A stretch of 64,000 nucleotides of DNA from Leucogyrophana mollusca. Its lineage: Eukaryota; Basidiomycota; Agaricomycetes; Boletales. The notes beneath the pieces are model-generated. The model was not told the origin of the DNA. It worked only from the letters and a program-made list of their open reading frames with translations, and made no database searches. The stretch covers positions 310,001 to 374,000 of the forward strand of contig MU266328.1 in NCBI GenBank assembly GCA_021014945.1, read 5' to 3'. A program made the position numbers and the translations under genes. Below are positions 23,072 through 33,894 of this stretch, one piece after another; the first letter of the stretch is position 1, and each line of letters starts with the position of its first letter.

Positions 23072-24038
23072 CTACGAGACAGGTTTTGACAAAATAACAT
23101 AGTCACATTCCTCATCCTCATCTTCCCAGCCCTCTTCGTCTTCTGCATATCCAGGTGACGTGACGTCGAGCGAGAATCTGCAGTACGAATCGTGACTAGC
23201 GCCTAGTTGCAAGATGAATGCAAACGCACCCGACGGATCTATAAAACGCGTCCGCTGATTTATTTGCTACAAGCAACATCCTAGCAAACACAGCACATAG
23301 ACAATTCGAATAAGTGCAAACCTTTGAATACAGTCAGCATCACTTTTTGCATCTGCCAGTGAGCTGCAATGTCGAGCAGATGTTGCGTTAGGATTTTGCC
23401 TAGGCCAAGTCGTTGCGATGTTCTGGCAACCTGGAGTTCGTAACTTGATACCGGTAAGGAGGGCCCTTCTCCAAGTCCATTTCAGCATACCAATAAGCCA
23501 CGTCTTCTTTTGCCTCCCTTTCAAACCGAAATATGGTATAAGCTAATAATGACCTTCCGGGGGACTCTGCAGTGTCTGACCCGCCCGTGTCAGCGGGTAT
23601 GTTCTCGATGAGGATAAACCGAGATAGTGGGTCAAACATTTCCAATTTTTTAGCGTTGGGATCCCATCCAAACGACGAAGTAACATATCTGGACGCGTAA
23701 ATAAGCCGGTGGAATGCATGGAGGATACATACTCACAGCTCTCGCATGTTCTCCTCGAATATTTTCCAGATATTCTGGCGGTGGTCATCGTGCAGTTCCG
23801 AAGGGGTTGCTATAGTAAAGCACAACCTGCCACAGAGTCTGAGATTAGATATAAAGTCGTGCTGCCGAGGGCCGCAAGCCGCACCTCATACTACCCAAGT
23901 CATTAATATACGGAAAAGAGGTGGCCAATTCGCCCGACGTTGCCTAGCATAGCTGACCTTGTCGCGTGAAGCCCACAACGAGGAGTATGAAAGAGAGAAA
24001 CCTTGTTAGCTTTCCGAACCGGTGCACTGGTGCGCATC
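23072..24038 (-). CDS. NAT4: N-alpha-acetyltransferase 40 (NatD/Nat4), histone H4/H2A N-terminal acetyltransferase
   Basis: GNAT-fold enzyme that acetylates the N-terminal Ser of histones H4 and H2A. My reconstruction begins MRTSAPVRKANK, followed by CFTIATPSELHDDHRQNIWK, IFEENMREL, then YVTSSFGWDPNAKKLEMF. The exon with RSLLAYTIFRF joins YCYELQVARTSQRLGLGK after a 50-base intron. Here QRLGLGK is the acetyl-CoA pyrophosphate loop. Next come MLTVFKANKSADAFYRSVGF and an acidic tail (GYAEDEEGWEDEDEEC) ending YVILSKPVS. Every junction uses GT-AG. The WDPxxK segment and YELQV strand are diagnostic of NatD. The 5' exons between 23830 and 24000 are the least certain part. Confidence 0.85.
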
Positions 24039-25444
24039 CTAGACCTATCAACTCAGTAATTGCTCGAAATCCTTCGTGTCGATTGCTCAAGACTCGAGAG
24101 CGAGCGCGTCAGAGATGAAAGCGGTTTCGGATAATCCCGAAAACATACTCGTCTCGATTTAGGAATTCACATTTTGTAGATTGTTCCATCCTCGAAGTCC
24201 GTCTCCCCCGAGAACGTCCAGGAAATGGACATTCCACCAAAAACTCTACGTCGGAGTCTACGTCCGACTCCACGATCGAGTCCACGGGCCTGGATCCGGC
24301 GTGGCGGCTGACATGACGGAGACTGAATAATGCCGATGGCTGACAGTCGGCTGGGGGTCGCCTCTACTCGCGCTGGATGTCATCCCGCTCGCCATTGTCC
24401 CGACCAACCTATCCACCAACCGTTTCTTTTGCCGACTACCCCCTGCCGCCCTGCACGCCATCTACTTTACTGCCGGCTACTTCCTGCCGCCCTGCACGCC
24501 GTCTATTCCGACTATCCATCTGGTGCCACACCCTAACCTCGCCATGAAATTGGTTGGTCTGTAAACTGTTGGCCGCTGTGCGGACTCGCGGGGGGCTACA
24601 GCACTTTTTTATTTATTTAATTACATTCATGTCTAAGTACCCTGTATAAAAACTCCATTCAGGGGGCCCTTGTGCCCCACAAAACCGAAGGCTATGACAG
24701 GGGAAAAAAAAAGAACTAAAGGGGAGCAAAGAAGGAGGCTGGCGGGCATGCCGATAGCGCTCGTCGTCGTTGAGCACGGCGAAGGTGAAAGAGTCGGGTG
24801 AAGAGGTGTGATGACATTGCGGAGCCAAACGGGGGCGCCGAGCGGTCCTTCAAACATGCCGCATCGGCATCACGGCGGCGGAACTTTCCACGGGATATTT
24901 CTGTGGAGTCTACGGTACACGGCCAAATGCGGATTTTATATCAAACACAATTTGCGAAAACTATGGAATTTATATATGACCGGCCCCAGGTCCACATTAG
25001 TACTATAACTGAATGACAAATTATGAATTTATTTTACACATGTCCGAGTACAGATACGTATCTCAGGGCTCGAACTGCTTGTTCTCAATATATTGGATAC
25101 AGCCGGGACCTGGGCCGTACACATAACTTTCGGACATTGGGATTAATTGTGTGGGCAGTGTGGGGTTCGGACATGGGCCACACATCCAAAGCCACGCGTG
25201 AGCCGGACGTGGAACAGTGGTCGTGTCCACATCTATCCTCTGTACAATATACATTGCCCGCCGACATCAGTGTAAATGCATACGACTGCTGACCAGGTCA
25301 CAGGAGTTTGATACTGGGGACCGAAGAAGCAACACAACATGTTCTATTGAGACATACAATAGCAGTCACATGAAAATGTAGCATATACATACAGGCAAAA
25401 CGCGAAAAATGACTGATGTTGGGACATGCATCACACGTACAAAA
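24039..25444. other. Gene-poor stretch at the left edge of an accessory island
   Basis: About 1.4 kb with no supportable gene. It contains an imperfect tandem duplication (24431-24509), a purine-rich patch near 24700-24730, and several GACATG/CACATC-type words between 25030 and 25430. These resemble words on the far side of the transposase module. It may be the flank or subterminal region of a mobile element. Confidence 0.45.
24431..24509 (+). repeat. Imperfect tandem duplication, about 40-base unit, two copies
   Basis: Units 24431-24471 and 24472-24509 share the core CTGCCGCCCTGCACGCC with flanking GCCG(A/G)CTAC and TCTA. It lies in the non-coding stretch beside the transposase island. Confidence 0.75.
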
Positions 25445-26254
25445 CTAGCTAGGAGAGACGAGGGGATAGGGATGAAACAACGCCGCATGCCTGCAAAATT
25501 CCGTCCAGATATAATTGAAAAACTCAACGGAGATGTCCCCCACGTCTAAAGCTGTGGTCCCCACCATCCATCGTTCGATAAACTCGCCCTCCAGTGGAAT
25601 ACGCGGATCCCACTCCGCCCACTTGCCGTTTGGAAATTCCGGGTTTGCAGCGACAAACGCCAGCCAGAAAGCGTCCCTACCCCAGGTCCACTGTTGAGAT
25701 TCGAGATGCGCCATGGTTACGAGCCAATCTTGAATGTTGTGTGCGAGCACGGTCCAATGGTTTTGATCCGAGTGGTTGAAGGTGTGAGGAAGGGGTAGGA
25801 ATGGTATCAAGACGTCGCCATGAGGCTCTGAGGGCTGATGGGTGCTTTGGAGAGACGTCTTAAATATCTCAGTTTAATGATAGAGATACAACCAAAAGAT
25901 AAAGACAACAAACATCACCAGAATTCAACGAATCTTCTGATTCGCAAACGTTCCAAGAAATAACCTGTACAACGGGCTTCATGAATGACCGGTGTTCCTC
26001 TGCCATAGCGATGGATATCTGGATGGGCTATGGGGTGACAAAAGATTAGTATAAGTTCATAGCACAAAAGGGAAGCTTACAATATCGGCGTCGACAAGAT
26101 GGTTCGGGAGAGTGCCCGAGAAGCAGACGGTGACCAACATGGGCTGCAGGGATGCTTTGTGCTCGTTGCGAAGCTGAATGACTGGAGAAACCGTGGAGGT
26201 GTTGACAAAGAGGTTCTGACTGGTCTTCGTGCTGAGTGTGTTAGAAAGGTCCAT
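25445..26254 (-). CDS. Unrecognised basidiomycete protein next to transposase
   Basis: Three exons join with phase-0 GT-AG introns. The first starts MDLSNTLSTKTSQNLFVNTS and ends GTLPNHLVDADI. The second is PIQISIAMAEEHRSFMKPVV. The third contains LPLPHTFNHSDQNHWTVLAH, LESQQWTWGRDAFWLAFVAA and ERWMVGTTALDVGDISVEFF, ending FHPYPLVSPS. Length is about 200 residues, rich in Trp and Phe, with no signal peptide, membrane helix or catalytic motif that I recognise. The consistent splice phases and protein-like composition argue it is real. Its start codon lies 165 bases from the divergent start of the transposase. An open frame without an ATG continues upstream on the same strand (26260-26400), so the gene may once have been longer. 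Function unknown. Confidence 0.6.
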
Positions 26255-26418
26255 TATTGCATTGGAGGCGGGAGCTCAGGACTTTGTGGTGGTGGCTTCA
26301 ACCTTCGAGACTTGGGCGTTTCAGCAAAGATTCTTGCACGTGACTTGACGTGACTCGCCGACTCATCATCATCTTCTCGGGATCCGGGACGCTGCAAGAC
26401 GCGCAATAAGAATCAGCG

Positions 26419-29400
26419 ATGGAGAAGAATCTCGGGGAATCAGTCGACGGTGTCGGTGAGTGTATAAATCATATAGAAAATACTCACTGAACTAATTATG
26501 CTGGATCATAATCTTCGTCAGTCTTCAAGCGTTGGAACGAAGATTCCAGTCGCGTCCTCTGTATGGTCTGTCCTTCCAAGCGAGGCGTTCACCGCAGCAT
26601 GGATATCCGCCATGTGAAGAAACATTCCGAGACCCAGACGCACGTCCGTTACGCTACACTCAGGTCATCCGGGAGGACGAAGTTCTCCCAGCCTTTCCAT
26701 TCCCCTCAAAAGCGTCGGGCGCGACAGCGTGCTCAGTCCGTTGACCCCGAAATAGCGGCGTTATATCATATTGAAGGTATGTTTCTTTTCTTTGACTCTG
26801 CACGGGATACCGGATCAGACATATGTGGTGTTGTGTCACGAGCCTCTACTTCATCCCTCGAACGAGATAGGGATGTAGACCTAAGCGCGTGTCTGCGTTT
26901 CTTCGTCTCCAGCCTCCTGGGCCTCGAACTCGGGAGTCATCAACCAAGCTGACTGCATATATTCTTTCAAGGAAACAGCTACGCAAGTATGGATGTTGAC
27001 GACCCACCAGTCCCCACCGAAAACCAAGTCCCCACCGAAAACCAATTCCCCACCGAAAACCAAGTCCCCACCGAAAACCAAGTCCCCATCGAAAACCAAG
27101 ACGACGTCCAACCCCCGGCCCAGGAGATGAGCTTCGACAATGCTTCGATGCAGGACGCCGCTCTCTATCACGAGGAAGCCGTGCCGGTTTCTGACCTCTG
27201 GAGCGCACATATAGATGGCCGTACCTACAGCATCTATGAGGGAACGAGGGACCTCTTCGAGGAGTTACAAGCAGCTCTAGCGAACGACGAGAGGCTCTTC
27301 ACGATGCCCCTAGCCCCTGTAGGTGATGAAGAATGCGAGCCCGAAGATAGCTCGGATACCGAATCTGACTTCGGTATTGAACTGCAAGGTACGTTTATCG
27401 TCCTCATTGGTGTTACAGCTTCAAATATTCGCGTTTTTAGACGGAGCGATCAAGGATAATCCCTCACAAAAGAATCAACCATCTCCGGATGATCCGTATT
27501 ATCCATGGACGTCGAAGCCGGTAGGTCACGTTCGACTCAACGCCATTCATGATATCAACTCTAATAATCCTTCCAGCATTTCCTGACGGCTCTCCTCTTT
27601 GGATCTGCGCGCCTTCCCTTCTCCGAGGTGCAGAAGAAGGCTGTTCTTAGCTATGCAGAAGCTCTCGGCGCTCGAAATGTCCCGTCACTCGATGCGTTCA
27701 AGAAAAGCCATGAACGAGTGTGCAAGCTGCTTGGAAATCCAACCGATAAAGCTACCGCAAGCTCTGGCAACGTCTTCTATATCAACGACGTCGGAAAAGC
27801 AATTGCCAAGGTTTGTACAGGAGCCGAGCCGACGCCAATATATTGACTTTGTTTTCCAGGATTATGCAAACCCCCTTACACGATACGCTATGCAAGACTA
27901 CCCAGAGGACGAAGGGAGTGGGATGTCTCAGGTTTTTAGTGGTGAGAAGATGTTATTCAACCTACCATCACCTCCAGCTGTTCGTGTCGACGGGGGGATA
28001 TACTTTGTGGACGAACTTTTGCAAGATTCTTCGGAGATCTACTTCATCCCCAAGCGCTTCTTCCTTGCCTCGTACACAGCGACACCACACCATAACGCCC
28101 CTCAATCTTCTACTGGCGTGCGAGACGATACAAGGCCCAAAGAGCTTTATGCTCTTGGTCACGTCGTCGAGAAAACAGATGTAGGCACATCGTGTACATC
28201 ATCTGATCACGAGGCTTACAGCGTTTGATAGGTGGGGTTTATCGTGCACGACGAGCAGGAAATCATCCCCACGTCGACATTTAGGCGTTCGTTTGAAGAC
28301 ATCAGTGCATGCGAGGGTGAACTGAATTGTGGTCTTACAGGTGTGTTGTCGCATGGATGGAATACTTGTTCACGAGTTGCTGATGCTATTGTAGAGTCTT
28401 CGACTAAATACGCAACACTCGGACCGCACCCACTTCGTCAAAAGGCCAACGGCCGAATGGTTTATAACGTCCCACTCATCATCTTCATGGATGATGTTTC
28501 CGGGAACGTTTCGAAGCAATGGAATAAGCATCATGCAATCTATATGTCCAACGCGAACTTGCCTCGTGAGATGTTAGAGAAAGAATTTTGTGTCCGTTTC
28601 GTCACCTCGTCCCCTCACGCCGCACCAATGGAACTTATGAGAGCGATGAAGGAATCAGTCTGGTATGATACCGTTAACTTCTGTGAATCATTGTTTCTCA
28701 AACATATCTAGCCGAGCTGCAGAATCCGGCGTCATCACTTGGGACTGCAAAATGGACGAGGAAGTCATGCTTATCCCATATGGACTATTTATTGCGGGGG
28801 ACAATCCAATGCAGGCCGAAGAATGCAGTCACGCCGGTTTAAACTGCAACTACTTTTGCCGAACATGCGACGTCGGTGGAAACAAGGAGTACAAACAGTC
28901 CAGTGCAGGCTACAATAGCATTTTCACGGTAAGTCGATCGACCTGGTTGCGCAATACCATACTTAAAGCGTTATCGATAGTCTGGAAATCTCCGCACTCC
29001 AGAGGGGACAGCAGGCGAAGTCAAAAAGCAGATACAAGCTGCATTGCAATCGGGCGCAACCGAAAAGCTCAAGAACTTGGTATCGTCTACGGGAATCCGT
29101 GATTCGTCTTCATCGGCCATTATCACCACGCTCGTGGAGCTCGGTAAGCATTTGCGAAAACGAGTGGCGGGTGCACCAGTTGCTCCCGAAAGCGAGATTC
29201 AGGCCAAGCTGGAGAAGGAACTTGAGACCCTCCTCGGGGGTGGCTCACTCGCTGATTCAATCAATCCACTCCTCGGAATGCAAAGTGAGCATTTTCTACT
29301 ACGATCAGTCTAAGCTCTTGTCTGATCTAACGAGGCCTTGATATCCACATGGACACTCCGACCGAGATTCTCCATACAATTCTGTTAGGCGTCGTGAAGT

Positions 29401-31835
29401 ATTTTTGGGGCCAGACAGCCTTTCTCCTGGACAAATCAAAGCTACTCGGGATCTTTCAAGCCCGTCTCGAGTCTATAGAAAAGGACGGGCTGAATGCTCC
29501 CTGTTTAAATGCTGATTACATCTGTCATTATAAAGGTAGTCTCATCGGGAAGCACTTCAAGAGTTTGGCGCAAGTCATGCCATACTTAATCTACGATCTT
29601 GTGCCGAAAAGTGTTCTCGACGGATGGACAACCATCGGCGAACTCGTCGTTCTCATCTGGCATACGAAGATCGAAAACTCTGAAGCATATCTGGTGCGAG
29701 ATCTCTTTCCGTACCCTGTTAGTCCTACTGATACTTCGTCTCACTGGCAGGCACAGCTATCTCGCACAATCAATGATTTCCTCAACATCACGGCACAGTG
29801 CGCACCGAGTATACTCATCAATAAGCCTAAGTTCCATTTCCTGATCCACTTGCCCGCTTATATTCGTCGTTTTGGTCCCGCAATCATATTCTCGACAGAG
29901 AGATATGAATCTTTTAATCATGTTTTCCGCCTCGCTTGCATATATGGAAACCGACAAGCACCTAGTCGAGATACCTGCAAAACCTTTGCGCGGCAAGATA
30001 TAGTCAAGCACATTGCGACTGGTGGATACTGGTTTGATGCTGCGAGTCGGAAATGGGTTCAAGGCGGTCAGGAGGTCTTGGGCTACCTTGCGGCACACCC
30101 TGAGCAAGCGCGGCTGCTCGGGCTGCATCCCACAAGCGATCCAGCAATTGGTGAGAATTCAGCCAACGTACGAATCAGGACCTCACGCACTTCCCTATTC
30201 AGGCACTGGTCGTATCCAGAAAACTACAAACGCTCAGGGAAAGACCGTCAGGATGGATGTGGTGTCCTGGAAGAACACACGTTGTGCAGCAATCCTCGGG
30301 ACAAGCCACCAAAATTTACATCACTATCAAGGCGCCACACTTGTTACGAGCGAAGGTGAAACATCGCGTCTGAACGGCCATGTCATATTCTGTGACCCAA
30401 AGGACGGAAGGGTGAGTAGCCCCCCCGTTTTCACTGTGTGCATCTGACTCGTGATGCGGTCCAGATGAAAATTGCTCGAATTCGTGAAATTTTGATTTCG
30501 GCTGAAGGACAACACGTAGTAAATCACGTAGCACTGCAACTTTTAGTCTTTGGGCCTGCTCTTCATCCTCTACTTCATGTACCATGCCTGGAGCTAAGTG
30601 ACGAGGAAACAGTCGTCTCGCCAGAGGTATAGTACTTCAGTCACTATCAATCACCTTAGGCTCAGCTGTGTTCCCCGTGCCAGAAAATCGTATGCGCTGT
30701 CAACATTCAACATAATTGTATTGACTCGCAGTGCATTGACACCAGTCAAAAGAAAGCACGCCAGGAACACTTTGAGACCTCGAAAACGACCACTATCATT
30801 ACGCACAAACCAACAGTGCACTACCTCCTCAATACATATTCTATCCACAACTACACTCACATCCGCTCTGTTGTCCCCGAAAACCTGCTTCCAACCCCAC
30901 TCCGCGTCGAGAACGTCACGGAAGTACGAGCAGCAGCTGTACAAGCGATGCAAGATAAGAAGACAGCTAAAACATCTGAGAACGTACCCTTGTCGGCGGC
31001 CACACCAGCTCCCTTTGACCGTGGGGCCACCAGGTCAAATGCGAAGGGCAAGGCACCCTCAAAAAAGAGTTCACGGACAGCTAGCACACGGACGACAGCC
31101 CCAGCCCAACCAGATCCTCCCCGTCCCGCCTCACAATCGAATTCAATTGCAGGGCCATCCCATAACGACGTGTGGGCCTCTGGTTTTGCTCATCCCGGGC
31201 CTTCTCGACTTGTCTCACAGTCGAATTCAGCAGCGGGATCATCGCAGCAAATTCCGACCATGCCGGCAGCCGTTCCCACTCAACACCCACATCGGGCGCC
31301 TTCAGGATCTTTCCCACCTGCACTTCCCTCACATCCCCCACGACCTGCGCTATATCATCCAAATCCCCCTCAACAGATGCATGTCCCACAAGCATCATAC
31401 CATCCGTCATACCATCCGTCATCACCGCCACCACCACCTGAACGTCTGTATTATCCGATCCCCCAAGAGCATAGATATTCCCCACAGCCAACATCATATC
31501 ATCCACCACCCCAGCAACACCTGTATTCGCCTCAGATGCAGCTGCCACAGGTAGCAATGACGTTGGGGAGTCCTTGTATGTCTTCAAGGCCTGAGTCTTC
31601 ACTAGTCGTAATGCAGCCCGCTCGTGAGTTATATCATAGCCCCCCATACCAGATGCTCCCTGGCCCTTCCAGACACGCTCACGAGAGGCCGAGCAATCCG
31701 CCTCAATCTTTGTTATACCCCCCCTCTACGCAGTTCTCCCCTGGGCCTCCTCACCCTCAGTTCCAGCAACCTGATACCACTTCGTACAATTCCCCTCACC
31801 CTCGAATACAGCACTTATCATACCCATACTACTGA
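26419..31835 (+). CDS. Large transposase-like protein, RNase H-fold DDE type, with zinc finger, Cys-cluster module and Pro-rich tail
   Basis: The spliced start is MEKNLGESVDGVG then VFKRWNEDSSRVLC. Next is a C2H2/BED-like finger, CMVC followed by HVKKH (C-x2-C-x13-H-x3-H). An acidic region with an 18-base minisatellite follows. The core contains VPLIIFMDDVSGNVSKQWNK (candidate catalytic Asp), AGDNPMQAEECSHAGLNCNY, a treble-clef-like FCRTCDVGGNKEYKQ, HMDTPTEILHTILLGVVKYF, and STERYESFNHVFRLACIYGN (candidate catalytic Glu). The C-terminal part has IFCDPKDGRMKIARIREILI, then LCSPCQKIVCAVNIQHNCID and QC, a Cys/His cluster, and about 250 Pro/Ser/Gln-rich residues ending HLSYPYY. The family is widespread in Agaricomycetes and looks like the Tnp2/Plavaka/KDZ group; I cannot decide which. 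No internal stop was found once introns are removed, so it may be intact. Confidence 0.72.
27010..27099 (+). repeat. In-frame 18-base minisatellite, five copies
   Basis: Five units of GTCCCCACCGAAAACCAA (two units differ by one base each) encode Val-Pro-Thr-Glu-Asn-Gln repeats in the disordered N-terminal region of the transposase. The 18-base period keeps the frame whatever the copy number. Confidence 0.95.
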
Positions 31836-31995
31836 ATATAAATTTGCTTCTATTCGTCTCAAGCTCGACCCAAACGCTGTCTTGTGCACCCAACGAACGA
31901 CAACCAAACAAATGCAAATGTGTTTCATGTGAGCGTTTGGCTTTCTCGGTTGCATTGAGGCTTGCGTTCGAACGTTCACCCTCGGAGCTCTCAAA

Positions 31996-33894
31996 ATGAT
32001 GCTCCAGCGTTTTACTTTGCGCTCGACATCTGGGAGCTCGCGAACGCCCAATCGAAACAGTGTCCCACCAGCTAATAGAAGAGCCAGTCCGGCAGGCAGC
32101 TCAACGGGGTCGAGAAGCGGTACAGGTATTGAAGGTGCCCTCCAATCTTATACAAATTTCATAGGCTCTTTAACTAACAGCATATGCCAGGAGATGCGTC
32201 AGCCGGCATTTCTCGTTCCAGCCGTGCGCAGACGCCTGCAAATGCCACGCATGGCCAAACGCAACATTGGTCGAACCCCTCTGCTTCTCAGCCTCGCGAT
32301 ATTCATCCTCCTGCATCCCCTTCGGGGTCTTCTATTTTTGACGAGCCCATTAGCACCGGAAATCGTCGTCAAAGGGAGGAATCATGTAGTGACCCCACCC
32401 AGCTCACTCCTCGACGGTCGAAACGCCTCAAGCAGTATGCAAAAACAGTTTCTGAAGACCAAGGAATTCCTGAGAAAGAACTCTATAAATTCATTGATGT
32501 ACGTCGTCGAGCGATTATTGTCAGAATCCACTGACCGTTTAATAAAACAGTCCGGCAGTCTCTACCATATGCTAATTGACATCAAAGCCAGCTTAATCCA
32601 AAAGGGCGAAAACAAACATGAAGATGAGTTGGATGACTTAAAGGAGCTCATTGAATCCAGGGACTTCATTGCACGTATTTCGGTCGTCTATGTGGTCTGT
32701 TTGTTGACCCACGCTCAGTACAGAATCAGCTCAAGCACCGCCTTACAGCTTGTTTGTTATCCCCTAACATTACCGCCTATGTGACCGACACATTAAAGCA
32801 TATCATGGTAAGAGCGCCTCGCTGCAAGTTCGCTTTCAAGGCTTACGCTTTCTAGGACTTTATCCAAGAACATAATGAGATGTTCAAGGTACCGAAGAAG
32901 GTTTTCGAAGATGCAGAGATGCGTGTATTGTTCGCGAGTATCGTGTCGAGGGAGTTGGCCAATATCAGAGGCACCATAAGGAACGCTGTAGGTGATTTTA
33001 CGTCGATATGCACGCTACCCAACTAACACACTTGCAGCTGGTGCAGTCAATTGCCAAGGGCACCAACATCGTGGACCTTGTGAAGTCATTGGCGCACATT
33101 GGCATTGAGGTCGACCCTTCGCATTGGAATCGGTTTGCGTTTTTGGTGCATCTCTTCTGATTCCCCAATTTTGGCGTTTCTCTGATACTCAGCATAGCGC
33201 CGCTGCATTCGGATATTTTTCATTGGCACCGGTCAATACAAGCAATGCTCCATCAAGCAACTCTATTCCCCATATCTTCTTAGCTCGCTCTTGGGAGATT
33301 TGCGTGCCAAAGTCAGCACCGAACTTGGTATCAGCGTGGAGACTCTGGAATCGGAGACAGTCCAAGCCCCCGATAGCGCTGACCCGCCTCCCGATGACAC
33401 GCAGGGCGACGATGGAGAAGTCGCAGGTTCGGCTTCCAACGAGGAGCAACAGCCAGCCGACGACAACATGTTCGCTGATGGAGCTGGAGGGCTACCAGGC
33501 GCCGATTACGAAGGCCCTGAAGACCTTGAGGATGTCGATGCTGAGGGGATTGACGACACAGATGCCGATGCGGACGATTCAGGTTTTGGACTCACTGGTG
33601 CCCCCATGAGATGGTCCAGCGGTAGGTTTTGGAATTTTGTCGACCATAACCTGGAGCAGATACGCACCAACGCTCGAAATGGAGCAAGCGACCGCACGGA
33701 ATATGAAAACCGCGTTCGCAGGTGAGACCAATAACCAATAAATGTGTATATTAACTCACAGCATCACTAGTGTCTTTGTCTCGTATTTCCAAGACGATCT
33801 TCACGAGTATCCCGGGCGCAGGAAGGTTACAAAGCTGCTGAACACAACCAGCCCCGCATGGCAAGTGACCATCAACAATAATCTTTTGTGGTAG
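31996..33894 (+). CDS. Companion protein of the transposase; NLS, helical core, acidic region; function unknown
   Basis: The start MMLQRFTLRSTSGSSRTPNR opens a Ser/Arg-rich region. A basic patch TPRRSKRLKQYAKTV (probable nuclear signal) leads into a helical core: GIPEKELYKFID spliced to SGSLYHMLIDIKASLIQKGE, LTACLLSPNITAYVTDTLKH, SIAKGTNIVDLVKSLAHIGI and HWNRFAFL spliced to RRCIRIFFIGTGQYKQ. A very acidic stretch (33370-33580) follows, then SGRFWNFVDHNLEQIRTNAR and the end SPAWQVTINNNLLW. About seven introns, all GT-AG, leave a continuous frame. No catalytic motif is seen. I recall similar proteins scattered through mushroom genomes, without a named domain. Position 160 bases after the transposase suggests one element. 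It could be a DNA-binding accessory factor, but this is inference. Confidence 0.65.

Larger units (their letters stand above)
26419..33894 (+). mobile_element. Two-gene transposon-like module (KDZ/Plavaka/Tnp2-like transposase plus companion)
   Basis: The transposase gene (26419-31835) and companion gene (31996-33894) are in tandem, 160 bases apart, and foreign in character to the housekeeping genes around them. I could not delimit terminal inverted repeats or a target-site duplication by eye. True ends may lie outside these limits, possibly near 25000 and 34400, where similar GACATG-rich stretches occur in inverted sense. Confidence 0.65.

Noticed and set aside
24258..24857. Short frames on both strands in the left flank of the island
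   Set aside because: Overlapping low-complexity frames created by the tandem duplication and a purine-rich tract; no protein signature.
26099..26353. Plus-strand frame of 84 codons before the transposase
   Set aside because: Antisense to the orphan minus-strand gene, which splices cleanly with consistent phases.
30598..31554. 318-codon plus frame rich in Arg/His/Pro
   Set aside because: Shifted-frame shadow of the transposase C-terminal exon; the true frame contains the Cys cluster and the Pro-rich tail.
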